Shown: positions 1-12,980 of the stretch, one piece after another
Layout: the number at the start of each line of letters is the position of its first letter
Numbering within the stretch: the first letter of the stretch is position 1
Origin: Ceratodon purpureus
Lineage: Eukaryota; Streptophyta; Bryopsida; Pseudoditrichales; Ditrichaceae
Assembly (NCBI GenBank): GCA_014871385.1
Contig: CM026426.1
Coordinates: 56,663,375 to 56,727,374, forward strand
Length of the DNA: 64,000 bases
Direction: 5' to 3'
Translations under genes and position numbers: made by a program
The notes under the pieces: generated by a model
Told to the model about the DNA's origin: nothing
Database searches by the model: none
The model's input: only the letters and a program-made list of their open reading frames with translations

Positions 1-169
1 AAGTTACTGATTGACCAAGTACATAAAGTTGAACAAGCACATTCGGAGCAAGACTGGACGTCTTGACACACATAATTTCACTTCATTAATCGATGCATTA
101 TAGCTGGCTCAAGCAATTCTTTGTCTATGTATAAAGAACAACCTCAGGCACTATTATATTTCGTGGCAG

Positions 170-1396
170 ATGTTCGCAACAGACAGTAAGGCTGAGTGTG
201 TGTTTTTCGTAAACCTTGCATACCAGTCTGATCGATCAAGCAAGATGAGTAGACGACGGTTGGAGCGTGGTAGAGAGGCATGGTTTGCATCTGAAGCTCA
301 TCTCCCGAACAATGGCTTAGACCCCACTAGAGATTGCAACCATGTCTCAAACGAGGAGTTACAGTTTATGTTCGGAAGTAAGGAGAAAAATAAGGGGTAT
401 GTCTACACTGCTGCTAAAATTCACCGTTTGCGGGAGAGGGTCGTAGAATTATATCCTGCGATTTGGCAATGTCATTCACCCCCTGAAGGAAATTTCATCC
501 CAGAGAGCTTCGCGCGAGCCCTTATTTCTGAAGTGTGCCATCTCCATCCGATGAACTAGGCAGCGTATGCGGCGGACCGTTGGAGAGGGAAGAAGTATGA
601 AGATACACATGAACCCGCCGTCACCTACGTCTGTAAGTCTTCGGCTACACAATTCTTGGAAGTTGTAGTGAATAGGCTAGACAGAGAAATCGAGGAAGCA
701 CGAAGTGATTATGAACAACTTTCTGGTGCTCACCTAGAGGAGTTCAGAAAGCTTGAAAGTCTGTCCTCGATCCCCTCTGCCCTTACCCAGACAGAGAAGG
801 AGAAATATCAGTTTGAAGTTCACTGCTTGTATGAACTATTGGACAAGTCCAAACAGTTGTTAGAGAGAATCCTTTACTTGAGATCAGGGGATGATGCTCT
901 GATTGCGAAGTTCAAGGCCGATGTAAACAGAGAATCAGAAGAGATTCATGGATACTCATCTCGAATTCGGGTGTTGGAGGATCACCTGAAGGCATCGGAG
1001 AAAGCCTTAACTTTGGCCATGGACGAGGAGATACGGTTAAATCGTTTGAAGACCCAGCGACTGTCGACTTTCCAGGACCTAACGGTGGTTAAAGAGAAGA
1101 TGTTGGATAGATCCAGTTTCCCTCTCTTTCGAGCTCCTGGATCAGCGATTGAGATTCCAGAGGTAAAAACTGACGAGCCTCTGAATGTGCAATCCATATC
1201 CATTTCGACCTGTGCGTTGTGCAAGACCGGTTTCCCAAACTTGGATATTGTCATTGCACCATGTCAGTGTCAGTACCATCCTTGGTGTGTGGTTATGCAA
1301 AATTGGATCGAGGATACTTGCGCAAACAACCACTGTAAGACGAAATTCCCGACAATTTGGAAAAGAAGCTTCGGCTTGATTGATATCCCAGGTTAG
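170..1396 (+). pseudogene. RING/coiled-coil protein, paralogue A, with one in-frame TAG
   Basis: One reading frame runs from the ATG at 170 to TAG at 1394-1396, interrupted by a single in-frame TAG at 557-559. Coding character continues across it in the same frame. The N-terminal part matches the helical domain of the paralogues at 45.3-43.1, 56.1-58.1 and 61.3-63.4 kb (blocks HVSNEEL, ARAL). A long charged coiled coil follows (about 656-1130). The C-terminal RING-type finger at 1210-1345 has CxxC (CALC), then CxCxxxHxxC (CQCQYHPWC), then C and C. RING fingers usually act as E3 ubiquitin ligases, but no substrate can be inferred. The sequence just before the ATG (TGGCAG) looks like a splice acceptor, so an upstream exon may be missing or lie outside the window. 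TAG is followed at once by TGA at the true end. It is called a pseudogene because of the stop; CAG-to-TAG decay is the simplest cause. Readthrough cannot be excluded. Confidence 0.65.
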
Positions 1397-3337
1397 TGAA
1401 TCAGGAATAAAAGTAAATTTGATGACTGACATTTTGCTTTTGACATGTCGAAAGCTGCGCTGTCATTTGTAATGAATTCCTCTCATTTGCGTCTAAAAGA
1501 AAAAAGAAGGATATGTGATTTATTTTCGGGCCTAATATTCTATGTCCCTGAGCAGATCCGTTCATAGCCCCCACGATTGCCGACGCAGGCTGCCAAATTG
1601 CTCGAAAGGGACACCTCAATTCCGACATTGGAGGGCTCAATTATAAGCGGAAAAGGAAGTCAGTGAACAATCACGAGAACTTAGGATGAGATGTTCATCT
1701 TGGTCTCCTACTTGTTTTGTGAGAGAATACCCTCATCTCCTCTTTTCCAGTACAGAAGACTAACATAGAAAAAGTAGAGAAAGCACAGACTAAAGTAGTC
1801 CGATAATACAAGGCTGTGAGATTTTTCCTATGCGGACGGTATGAGGATTTTACTATTACTTTATGCAAATTGTAGGTTTATGTCCGAGCGACTATCATGG
1901 TGCCTTCAGAGGCGAAAACTCAATTTTCTGTAACTTCGTCATCTCGCAATCTACTAAAATGTTTCAAATCTGCATATTCCATTCAAGTGTCCGGAAATGT
2001 CAATCACGATTGGCTACATCTAAACTCGAGTTTTGAAAACTTGGGGTTCATGCGTTTTACTATTTTTCTGTTTGAACATGTTTATACTTTCATTTACTTT
2101 CTTTCGTATGTTATCAAATATCTCTGCAAAACTTGTCAGGTCACCTCGCCTTCGTGTCCCCATTGGCGCCTGCGCCACTAACCGACATAATGTCCACGCC
2201 GATTGGCGCCTGCGCCACTCGCCAGAATTCTGAAGACTGGATCATCTGTTTCAAATGTTCTTTGGTCTGGATTCGAAATAATATGTCCTGCATTCTAAAT
2301 CACCTTCGATGAAGGGGCCAGGTTGCATTTGTGGTGGAGTGACATGATTTCGAGTACCAAGTAGAAAATCTCTTCGTATTATCGGCACCACTTGTCCAAA
2401 AGAAAATTTATTAACAATAAAATCCCTGTAACCTAATCACAGACTGAATTTTTTCTCCTACAGAATTCAGACCATTGAGACAAATGTCATTGACTTTAAC
2501 TTTATGCTATGTTACACGAGAGGTAAAATACGGCAGTGAGCGGAGTAGTTCCAAGTGCCGTAGTGCTATCAAACAACGCTATCGTATTTGGCTTTAGGAG
2601 TGCCTGGTAAATCTCAGTGACCTCCAGTAAGTCCATTGCATCATTCCACCCAGGTATTAATCTCATTCTCCGATTGGAATTGTTGTTCATAGATTTATAT
2701 TTACAAGAACGAACATGACTAAGGTATGATAGCGTTGTTATCAGGTAGGACAATGGACGCATCTGTACAAGGGCTTGTCGTTTGTAACAGTGAGTGATGC
2801 GGGACATAGGGTGCCAGCAAACAATCCTTCACAAGCATTGCATGTTAGAGGATACCTTTCTGGAAAACCGCTCCTCAGTTTCTTGGTTGCTCTCCATCTG
2901 CGACTGTACTCTTGCCTGCCCAGTTGTAACTCCCAAAGAAAATTGTAATTGTAGATTGAAAAAGTTAGTTTTAAAAGTTTGAGGCCATGCAGTTTCAAAA
3001 ACATGAGCTTGATCTCACTCCTTGAAATTGTCATACAAATATGTTGATCAGTCAATACTGAATCATTTCAAGCTGAACTTACACTTGCCTGGTATTGATG
3101 CGCAGTAGTAGAATGGTTACAAACTGTCACCGCTACTCTTGGCATTGAACCTTTAAGATCTCATGTACGCACAATTCATCGCAGCGTTCTGAGTCAAAGC
3201 ATTTGTTACTCGCGTTGAAAAAACGTGTTACCTCTGACTTCGGTTCAAAACCACGGTGGAAATCGAAGACCCTTGCAGCAGTCGCCTGTATCACTCTAAC
3301 AAACCGTAAGAGCGGTTATGATTATGAATCTTCCAAA
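1397..3337. other. Intergenic region without recognised gene
   Basis: Only short frames without family resemblance are seen on either strand. The region contains two copies of the TGGCGC-NN-GCGCCA palindrome near 2.2 kb and otherwise unremarkable AT-leaning sequence. Confidence 0.5.
2164..2217. repeat. Two TGGCGC-NN-GCGCCA palindromes
   Basis: Perfect 6-bp arms with spacer CT occur at 2164-2177 and 2204-2217, 40 bp apart and each preceded by AT. They are the leftmost copies of a motif that recurs about twenty times up to 34.5 kb and is absent beyond. Confidence 0.85.
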
Positions 3338-3345
3338 CAAAATGA

Positions 3346-3795
3346 TTTTTTATTTTTTATTTTATTTTTTTTGAGTCAAATGGTGGATTTCCATTGCATT
3401 AAGAAGAAAAAGAACACCGTCGCAAAGCCATGGCAAGAGAACTTACCTGGCCAAATAATTTTTTGTAAAACCTAGATTTTTACCTCCTGATAATAACCTG
3501 AACCTAGAAAGAAGACCCAACTATCAAAAAACTTCCTGGATTACGAACTAAGATAACACCTCGAACTAGAGAAAAGTGCCACACTCGGGTCGCTGGTGAC
3601 TCGAAAGTGGCCGGGGACCCTGGAAATCGCAGAGGAGCTTGGTACGCGCCCAGTAGCTGCGGAAGGTAAGACGAGCGCTGGGGAGAGAGTCGGGTTGAGA
3701 GAAGGCGAGGGCCTGCACTTGAAGCCAATGTGCTCGAGCCAGATCAATCACTGCATCCCAGATGCGGAGCTCCAGAAGGGCCACAGGCCAGGGAT
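3346..3795 (-). mobile_element. 5'-truncated LINE-like retroelement fragment
   Basis: On the minus strand the order is a short coding tail (3784-3566), a 3' untranslated stretch, the phrase TGCAATGGAAATCC and an A-rich tail that appears as the T-rich tract at 3346-3375. The 8-bp direct repeat CAAAATGA at 3338-3345 and 3796-3803 fits a target-site duplication. Related 3' ends recur at 4.15, 4.4, 5.95, 11.6 and 28.4 kb. The coding tail would be the C-terminal end of a LINE ORF2. That assignment is an inference from position and the poly(A) structure, since no reverse-transcriptase motif is included. Confidence 0.5.
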
Positions 3796-4139
3796 CAAAA
3801 TGAAAATTTTGCTCTCCAAGCAGAAAAAACGTAATGCCGGAATCAACTCAGTCATGAGGAGCCACTTCATTTGTAATGATTTTTGGGACAACACGAAATT
3901 CTGTACCGTTAGTACCTCCAAACATGACATATTGCTGTCACCAATTAAAGAGTACTCTGAACCATATTCTACACTTTGTACCAGCTTCTATCCGAAGCAA
4001 GCTCTCCGAGGAGATGACGACTTGAAGCTCCACGTAAATCTTTGTGCATGTCAAATTAATGGAGACCAAGAAATGGAACTCAATCTCTACTGTCGCCAAA
4101 CTTTGGAGCTCGGTTTAATGTGTGTATGTTTTGTCCCTC

Positions 4140-4200
4140 TTACTTGACAGTGGTAATAAATATTCCATTTGTTCTCAAAAAGACAAAAAAAGAAATATAT
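4140..4200 (+). mobile_element. LINE/SINE-type 3' tail, plus strand
   Basis: The order AATAAA, then CCATTTGTTCTC, then an A-rich run repeats the 3' end seen on the minus strand at 4.4 and 5.95 kb. The AATAAA about 15 nt before the A-tract marks it as a retroposed transcript end. Confidence 0.45.
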
Positions 4201-4378
4201 GAAACAATCAAGATCATCGTCATATAGTGGTGGTGGAGGCTTCGGTATTACACTATAGCTTATCTTCAGTCCATCTAAAGCAGATGTCATATGATCGTAG
4301 TTGCAAGTGGTATTCGCCGCGATGATGCTTCTATTCCTATGTTTCGTTGGGAAACAAGATTCCATGCGAATTACATAT

Positions 4379-4475
4379 CATTATGTTTTTATATTTATTT
4401 TTGGACAAATGGCGCTTTTATTACCAATGAAATAAAACACAGGAACCAAAAGAATTCAGTGAACTGTGAAACCAA
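4379..4475 (-). mobile_element. Short retroposed insert with 20-bp target-site duplication
   Basis: A 97-bp insert is flanked by identical 20-bp repeats starting ATTCCATGCG at 4359-4378 and 4476-4495. On the minus strand it reads TAATAAAAGCGCCATTTGTCC followed by an A/T-rich tail, matching the 3' tail family at 4.15 and 5.95 kb. The long duplication, A-tail and small size fit LINE-driven retroposition of a short or 5'-truncated copy. Confidence 0.65.
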
Positions 4476-5944
4476 ATTCCATGCGAATTACATATTTAAA
4501 TTTTAAATGTAAATGCAAAGCCGTGTGAGAACGAACAATTTTATTCTTAATGTAAAGTAAATTATCAACAGAATACAATGTAAAGTAAAATAACTCAATT
4601 CCAGTTTCAGCAAATGTTAATCGGCTGAAGATTCGGTTCATGTCTGCATTCTGTTGAAATCGAGACACGTAGGCGTAACTGGCCATCGAGTTCGGTTGTA
4701 TCCACATCTAAAAGGACAGAAACTAAATTTGATCGTTGTCCAAATCCAATTTGAACGTTGTCAATGGAGTATGCAATACAAAGTTCAAAACGTTTTTGAA
4801 CAAATTCTAGTATCCACATTAAGCGAATTATGACGGAATCTAGTATTTACAATAAATACACTTCTTAATTACACAAACTCACACAAAAAGTCAATTAATT
4901 TCATGTTCGTCTTTCTTAATTCTAGTAACTTTCATCACCTAATACCACGGTGTAAAGTGTATAACCTAATTCAATGTGTATTTTTTCAGGTGTCAAATAG
5001 TGAAATTTTATTGCATCGCAAAAGAATATACACAATTGCAAAACCAAGAAGAGCACTCGCACATAGCGAGACTTTAAAACTTTTTGATTGAATCTACTAA
5101 TTTATCAGTCATTTAAGTTTTTTTGTAATTAAATATAGGACGTTATTCTTCAATATATATAGTTCTTATGTCATCGTATTTTTATTTATATTAGAAAGAC
5201 GAGGCTTATCCCTTGTAACAAAGTATTCAATTAAAGTAGTGTTCATTATGAAATTATTCCTTCGAAAAAATTCCATAGCATAGTTAACATTTAATATTTC
5301 AAAATCAATAAAATTTGTCAATTTACGCTAGATTTTATTCAAAAGTATTTTGATTGAATTATTTACATAAAAATATGTAAACGTATTGAAAATTGAGGTT
5401 TTTTTTAATTACAAAGAAAATTAGCAATTAACAAACTTAATATTAAATAGTATACTTACTTTGATTTAGTATGTATACTCGGTTTTATAGCAATTCATTA
5501 ATATATTCTGAGCATTCAACTTGATATTAGACAGTTAAATAACAACAAAATTAGCGATTCGCCGCATAAACTGAATGCACTTAGTATATACAATGAATAA
5601 GATTATTAATTTATGAATAATAAATAAAAAACAAAAAAGTTTAAAGTCATAAATTAAAGGCATAACTAATAAATCACTAATTCTTTTTGTTTTTTATTTT
5701 ATTTTTAGTTCAAATTTCTTATTTCTTTGTAAGATATTATTTTGGATCACCAATCTAATTATATAACTACATTAACTCTATTGACTAGTTACATATAATA
5801 ACAATATTAAACACCGTTGGATTTAATATTAATGTAAAGAATACTATGTTAAAAATTTAGTACATTTTACATTAGAATTTTCATTGCAAAATCAATCTAT
5901 AATTTAAGAATCAAGTTGATACAAACTAGAGTGTTTTTAAGTCA

Positions 5945-6012
5945 CTTTTCGCTTTTTTTTTTTTTTTTTTTTTTTTTTTTTGAAACAAATGGAGCTTTAT
6001 TCCGCTTTTCGC
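5945..6012 (-). mobile_element. LINE/SINE-type 3' tail
   Basis: Read on the minus strand this is GGAATAAAGCTCCATTTGTTTC followed by a run of about 30 A, i.e. a polyadenylated 3' end with AATAAA. The neighbouring CTTTTCGC sequence is present on both sides and may be a short target duplication within a small tandem repeat. Confidence 0.5.
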
Positions 6013-7074
6013 TTTTCGCTTTTTCTGTTTTTTGTGATGTTTTATATTCACTTGTTCTATACTTTAACTCGTATAATAAACTACCTTTCGCTTCAAAAAA
6101 TAAAAAATAAAAAATAAAATCAAGTTAATAAGTTAGCTATAAAAAATATATTTTTATTTTGAATGTTTAATTATTAAAGTATTAGAGTTCAAAGTTCTTA
6201 AATGAATATGAATTATATTTGAATATAATTGTGATATTAAGTTTTAATTTAAAATTTCGAGTTTTGAGTTTTATACTAACCACAAGACTTTGTCTTATTA
6301 CGCCTTAAGGCTATGTATAATGTTATTAAGACTCATTTTATTCAAAATTTATGTAGATAATGGCTTAAAAAATTTAAAAAAATTGCATTTTAATAAAACA
6401 TAATTTTTTGGATAACTTATTTTTATTTAATTTGACGAATTTTGTAATGTAAATAATTCAGATTACAATAATGGAGCAAGAATTTACGAGGTGATGAATA
6501 AAATCAATGTTAACGATCACAACTTGCGTTCAGTTGGTGATTGAAACCTACAAAATCTTTCGGAACTGCAAGTCCTAGAGTATCTATTGTATAAGAAATC
6601 AGTAAAATTGTTATTTATTTGTATCAACTTTTCTTAAACAATAAGTTCCGAGGATTACAATATCATAAATTCTTGGATATTATTTCTGAAATATTGAAAT
6701 GGTAATACAGCAGATCATTTTTATCTATAAAACAAAAAAATCTTAAGGAGATACTCTTTTTTAGTACCGTACATTGTTAACATAATAGTTATTATTGACA
6801 TCTATTAACACAAAGGATTATAAAAATGGAACATGATTGAATTATTAAGCAAACAATAACTTAAAAACGAAAAGTTTATATAATGCTTTAATGTAAGTTT
6901 TTTTTTAAAAAAAAAACATAAAAAAAATCTAAAGATTAAACGACGGTGATGAACATGTTACTTTGAACGTGTATTTGTTAATGAAATTCATATGTTAATC
7001 AGACTATTAATATGCTTTGTGAATGATATTCGTCAATAAAGGCTTATACCAAAGATAAATTTAATTTTTTACAT

Positions 7075-7210
7075 GTTTAGAGAGAGAGAGAAACATCGGT
7101 CCCCGGAGGGGACCGACGTGAATGAAGTGTCTGTTCGATCCACCCCCAATCCAATGCCCACAGGACAAAGGTATGGAAGTAAAGATCTACTCCCCCCTTT
7201 CGAGAGTAGA
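7075..7210 (+). repeat. GC-richer island with hairpin and B-box-like sequence
   Basis: Inside the AT desert, after a GA microsatellite, there is a 9-bp perfect stem (TCGGTCCCC / GGGGACCGA, loop GGA) at 7096-7116. It is followed by TGTTCGATCC, one base off a Pol III B box. This resembles the remains of a tRNA-related short element. No complete tRNA can be folded. Confidence 0.3.
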
Positions 7211-9964
7211 CTATTTACATGTTTACATCAATATGTTATATTAATAATACTTGTAAGAATAGTCTTTTAGTTGTAGATCATTTAAGCACTCTTAGTACAA
7301 TATGCATTAATTTGTTACTTCTTATATAACATTAACGATTATTCATTAAAATTTATCGAAAGAGTTTGAGCCGACTTCAGCAGATACCGCTTCTACATCC
7401 AACACCATAGGAATTGCCAGTGAGCAATCGTCTTTTCTAATGTGTTTTATGGTACTAAACCATTTCATAAAGACAATAGAAGAACATTTCGTGAATATCC
7501 ATGTTTATCTCTTTCGCTGTATTCCAGCATTATATTTTGAAGTAATACAATAGAGCTTGTGCATTGTAAGCGTGTTTTTACTAAAAACAAAACCAAGTCT
7601 TTTCCACACGTAAAATTTATTTTTTTCGCACTTTTAAGACATTTGTAGCTATAAGAAAATCGTTCTTTTGAACAGTTATGCGGCAATTGTAATTAATTTA
7701 CAGTAGATATTTGTAACTACTAGAATCATTTTAAAGAAATTCATATAGCGATTCTATATAATTGCAATACACGGAGATTTTCACATCAAATTTCAAATTA
7801 AATATGTAACTTTCTATTTTATATAACATTCTTTTATATTAAAATTCAATAATATTAATTTTGAACTAAAGTGACCATAAGATTTTGACTTGAAGTGTTT
7901 CAAGATTTAATCTTATGTTTTAAAGAAGTATAATGTTTTAATTTGTTTTGTTTTCACGTATCACATTTTGAATATTTATTACAATTATGCAAATGCTATT
8001 AAATTCGCTTTGAGTAAAATTATTATTATTCTTCAGTCAATAAAAAGTGAAAATGTGAACTTGAATGTTTTATTTAAAATGAATTTTATATATAATTTAC
8101 AATTGTAACAATGTTTATGCTCATTCATTTAAGCCTTGTTAATTGAATTTAAGAACAATTTAAATATAATTAACGTTTTTTTTTTCATTTCTTTTCAATA
8201 AAACACAAATGATAATAAAGAATAATTAATTATAAAAAATGTGTCATTTAAATCAACATGCAATATAACATTAAACTGCGAATTGGCTTGAAGAGTCAAA
8301 CCTCTTCGTAATCATTGGATAATTGGTAGAAATATCAGTTCTTGCAACCCATGTATTCATATTTTTTGAACGTTAAAGCCATTGATAATTAATTTTATTG
8401 CAATACCATTATATTGCTAAAACTTCAATGTAATTTGAATTCTTGTGAATTAGCATTGTTTCCTAAAACATTAGCGAATAATAAAGAACGAAGCAGCAGT
8501 TAGTGTGAAACGAAAACATTACGGTTCGTTTAAAATTTTCAATGAAACATTACGCTTCATTTCTTGGATAACGACTCCATTGGTTAAACCTTAAAATAAA
8601 AGACTTGAGTAGAATTCATTTAACATTATGTTAAACCACTTCGTTCATTCACAATGATCATGAATTTCTGAATTATAAAACAAACCAGACGTGTCAAGGA
8701 ATCGTTAAGTTTTATAAAAAATATACGTTAAACACCATCTTTTTATATAATATGAAAACATTAACAATTTAGGATTCTTTAACATATTTGATGCAGGACC
8801 TATCATTAATAAGACTGTTTTCAATTGTTTGATCCTGCATGTTAATAGAAAAAAGCACTCTGTAAATATCGTTTTATTCAGATATGTGCGTGAGTGAGGC
8901 GTTCCAATTCTTCAGCTGATTTGTTGTTAGGTTGAAGATAGAATTTAAAACTTTTGAAATAAGTGGTACACTGCAATATTTATAATTACAGGGTAAAATA
9001 CAATTTATACATCTTAAATTTATTTGCACTAGTAGAATTAAAGTTTTTATAATAGCATTGTATTTTATGAGTGTCGTGCGTTTTGTATTGCGATTTTACT
9101 CCTCAAAATGCAGGTTATCTTTGTAATGAATATAATTTTTAAAAGAACCTTAAATTAAATACAATTTCATGGAAAGTAATTTATCTTCATTTTTTAAGAA
9201 ATTTATCTGAAGAGCAAATCTAAAATGCACTGCTGCTGACTTACAACGGTTTATTATTGGACAAAAAGAACATTTGCACGTTCAAAATATTAAAAACATA
9301 CTCGCTTTATTAAAAAAGGTAATGAACATATATGTTTTATTGCTGTATTAAAATTGTTAAAAATTAGATAAATCTAAGCAATAACTATAGAGTACAAAAA
9401 GATTCTTAACATTTACTCTAGAAAAATAAAAAATACTTAATATATTTACCTTTAAATAATAAAATATTTTCACTAATAATTGTAGAATAAACAATAACTT
9501 GAATTAAATAAAGATTTATGATATAAAGTTATACATCTAGCTTTCAAAGCCCTAAAGTTTTGCGAACCTAAATAAAATCGAGAAATTTCTACTTTTGTAT
9601 TAATGCATTTAACCGAAATATGTTAATGCCTTAAAGGTAAATAAAGGTGAAAAAGGTTATCAAACTTTTGAATTGTTACAATGGTTTATATTTTAAGTAA
9701 AGGACTTTTAATTTCTTTTAATTTTATATCATTGCAAACATCTTTTTAATTTTGAATTAAAAATCATTTTATAAATAATCTTTTTTTTTAGTTATTAATG
9801 AATAAAAATTTATCCACTTCAATTTCGGTTTACAAAAAATTAAACATTTTAAATAGTATAAATATAAATATAAAAGATTATTTCAACCGTAAATATGTTA
9901 TATCTGGTTTTTAAATAAATTTAATTAACCTCATTTGTTTTTAGAAACATGAATTCACATTGGG

Positions 9965-9972
9965 TATAAAAG
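9965..9972 (+). promoter_or_regulatory. TATA-like box in AT desert
   Basis: TATAAAAG preceded by GGG and followed by about 100 bp of GC-richer sequence in an otherwise AT-rich stretch. No reading frame follows, so it may be a relic promoter, for example of a decayed transposon. Confidence 0.25.
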
Positions 9973-10569
9973 AAGAGAGCGTTTGGGAGTGCGTCATTCA
10001 GAGTGCCCATAGCCCTGTCCACTAACAGTTTCACAATCCGAAAGGTCACGGCTCATGTAGGGGATGAAAACGAAAATATATGCTAGCTTCAATGAAATAT
10101 ACAGTTCCAAATTCTGACTGTAACCGTTTCTTTGGGGAAAAATTTAGGATAATAGATTAATAAATAAATTTCATTAAATTTTTTAAATAAAATATATATT
10201 TCACATAAAAATATCTAAGCAATACTAGACTTTCTAAACCCATCGTGCGGAGGGCGAAGGGTTTGAATACAGGCAACGAGTTTAATAAGACCTGTTGCTC
10301 GTTAAGTAATTTTAGAGTTCACTCAAAACAGCGGTAGCGAATTAGCTAGGATTGATCTCATTGATTTTGGGTTTAATAGCCCTTGTTTTAACATGCAAAT
10401 ATTGTTAAAAATAAAAAAAACTCAAACTTTTAAAAATCAAAGAATTAAGATGCAATAAGATAAGACCCTTCAAATCCATCGAGCGAATTTTCATCATTGA
10501 CTCAGTTTCTTTCAGATTTTGGTACCTTACAGCTCCACCTATGTGGTCTAAAGTGAAGCAGAATCAGCC

Positions 10570-10577
10570 TATAAAAG
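10570..10577 (+). promoter_or_regulatory. TATA-like box with pyrimidine-rich downstream region
   Basis: CCTATAAAAGCCC followed by a C/T-rich run and CAATAACC about 30 bp downstream looks like a plant Pol II core promoter. No gene is visible downstream, so any transcript would be non-coding or the gene has decayed. Confidence 0.3.
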
Positions 10578-11559
10578 CCCTCTCCCACCCTCAATAACCA
10601 ACTCTTAAACTACTACCTCGGTATAAAATGGTAAAATACTAATTTCAAGATACTAGAATTTTACACGTGTCGTAACTCAAATACTTCACTAGTTTCATTT
10701 TTTTTTCCATTGTGTTAACATTATTAGATTACAACACAAATTATTATAACAATAAAAGAAATATAATATATAAGTTTTTGAAAATTAGACATCAAGGAAA
10801 TACGAGATTCATTATCGTTTAATGTCATAGTTAAATAAAAACAATATTACTTGCAGCGATCCAAATATACAAGTTTCATGACGTTGAAAATGATTAATAC
10901 GTATTGGCGTGATACAGTATATAAATTTGACAATTTTTTGGTTTTACGAAGGCGTGGATACTAAATATCATTAGACGACTCTTTACATAAAAATTGAACT
11001 GCTTATCGGCATGAAAAGGTGCTAATTAATTCTAGTAATTTGTCGTTTTATTTCGGTTCTTATTTCATTATTTTAACTTTTTTGTGGTTGTTAATTATCA
11101 CCACAGTTGCCACATTCTTTAAATTGATGTTTGTTATGTTTTAATACTAAATCTTCTTTTTAGTGAAAAGACAAGAAGATAAGGTTACGGAAGTATGTCA
11201 CTTCAAGTATGTAAGCATTTGTTAGAGTTATGCATGATATACAAGATTGAAGAGCACTAATATTTTTGTAAATTGTGATATTTATAACTCTTTGTAACTT
11301 GTATTCAAGGCTTCTAATCATTGAAAAATTTGATATGCAGGAATATTGTAAAAATTAAACTTAATTCATATATTGAATAAATGTCGAAATTACCAAAGAA
11401 CTGAAGAACTACGTTAGTGCGGTACTATTATTTAGTTTTTAATAGCAAGGAAATTTACACCCATTTTTGCAAAATTAAAAAGTGATGATTTGCTTCACTT
11501 ACTTGATTAGTATTATTGAGAAATCATTGCATTCCTAAGTTTTTGTGCATTCTTTTATT

Positions 11560-11640
11560 TTTCATTTTAGAGTGAAATGTTGAATTTCCATTGCAAAAGA
11601 CCAACATAATGCCCGTAAAGAAACACCCCCGCAAATTTTA
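11560..11640 (-). mobile_element. Degenerate LINE-type 3' tail
   Basis: The minus strand reads TTGCAATGGAAATTCAACATTTCACTC followed by an A-rich run, closely matching the LINE-like 3' end at 3.35 kb. It is short and flanked by AT-rich sequence; no clear duplication was found. Confidence 0.4.
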
Positions 11641-12556
11641 TGTGCATCTTCATTCGCGGAGTTTGGTCATATGTTATCGAAAATTTATTTGTATTTTTAT
11701 AAATAGTTATTTAGAGGCTTTAATCCTATAAAAGTTTAATATCAAACATTCGTATGCTGGTCAAAGCCAATTATCAGAACTACAATTATGAAATAAACGT
11801 TTGAAAAGAAACTCAAGTGTTTGGATGCTTCGTATTGCAATTCTTCTTTTTAAATCGGCCTGTTAAGACTCAAGAAAGAGAGAGATTCCAATTTACTGTC
11901 AAAATCAAATCTAAATTGATTGATAGTTAGAACGACTATAGTAAATTTGACGTGCAGTCTATGCTAAGTCGATGAGTTAGACGTCATTGCAGTTGTTGCC
12001 ATCATATTTTAATTTCGACGCTTTGAGGAGGTGTTGTTTGATTGGCGCTGTCACCACATCGCTCAAACAGTGTGATCTCAATTCATTTTCTCTCTTTATA
12101 TAACTAGTGTAACGGCCAATATAATTAGAAGTGGCCATTTTAATGAGTATGCGATTATAGAGAGAAATGCCCCTGAAATTATCATGGATGAATGATAGAA
12201 AAGACAAAGAATGGAAATTTAAAGCATACGGTATTTCAAGCATATATGGAATTGGATAAAGAAGAGAATATCATTTTTTTGGATAAAACAATAACAAGTA
12301 AATTACAAGACTCACTCCTCCGTAACTCAAGTTGTTTTAAATGTCGGAGTAAGTGCAAAGACACAAGTTTAAATTCTGGCAGTATTTATCAATCCCTCGA
12401 GAGAGTAACTCCCTTCTTCAATTTTAGTAAAAACTCAGGTAGCTGGTCGGTTTCATATATCGGTAATCCCCTGTCGAGACCTATGACCCTGATGGTACCC
12501 CACTTCCGAACGTGCAATAAAGGAATGTATATTTTTTTACGTTGGCCCCTTGCAAT

Positions 12557-12788
12557 TGGCGCTGGCGCCATCAGATCCTATCTCGACCGGACAAGAGACT
12601 CGCAGCTTTGTTCTGATGAGCTCACTCTCAAACTTTATAGGCTAGAAACTCAAGACAACGAATGAAGGCGCGGATATGATAGTAGGTGCACCGTGTCCAT
12701 AATTGTGATGATTTCTTAGGTGCAGCCCTGTGAAGACGGAATATAGAAGGGTATGCACGAAAATTGAACACGATTGGCGCCTGCGCCA
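12557..12788. repeat. Two TGGCGC-NN-GCGCCA palindromes
   Basis: Perfect copies at 12557-12570 (spacer TG) and 12775-12788 (spacer CT). Both are preceded by ATT or AATT. They lie just downstream of the minus-strand frame at 13.7-13.0 kb. Confidence 0.85.
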
Positions 12789-12980
12789 TTCAATAGCGAG
12801 TTGGATGCAAGAGCAACATCTATGTCATGAACAGGTTCACTACTTGAAACCGGAGATCGCTAAAAATCAATAGTATTCATTAGCATAAGGACGTGTAGCA
12901 CATCCACGAGTTACAGACAGAGTCACTGATCCTTAAACCTTCTCGAAAGCGGTGCTAGCTGTAAGAGACCCTCACTAATA

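Larger units (their letters stand above)
4800..11970. other. AT-rich gene desert
   Basis: About 7 kb of strikingly AT-rich sequence in which every long frame is short, low in complexity and without family resemblance. It contains homopolymer runs, a LINE tail at 5.95 kb, a small GC-richer island with a perfect hairpin at 7.1 kb, and two TATA-like sites at 9.97 and 10.57 kb with GC-richer sequence downstream but no reading frame. I see no gene here. Confidence 0.7.

Noticed and set aside
3596-4147. 183-codon plus-strand frame
   Set aside because: It is antisense to the LINE fragment and runs into a retroposed tail; no ATG near its start and no domain.
12192-12665. 157-codon plus-strand frame
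   Set aside because: Its first part is AT-rich and low in complexity, it crosses a palindrome (IGAGAI), and it shows no domain; a chance frame is more likely.
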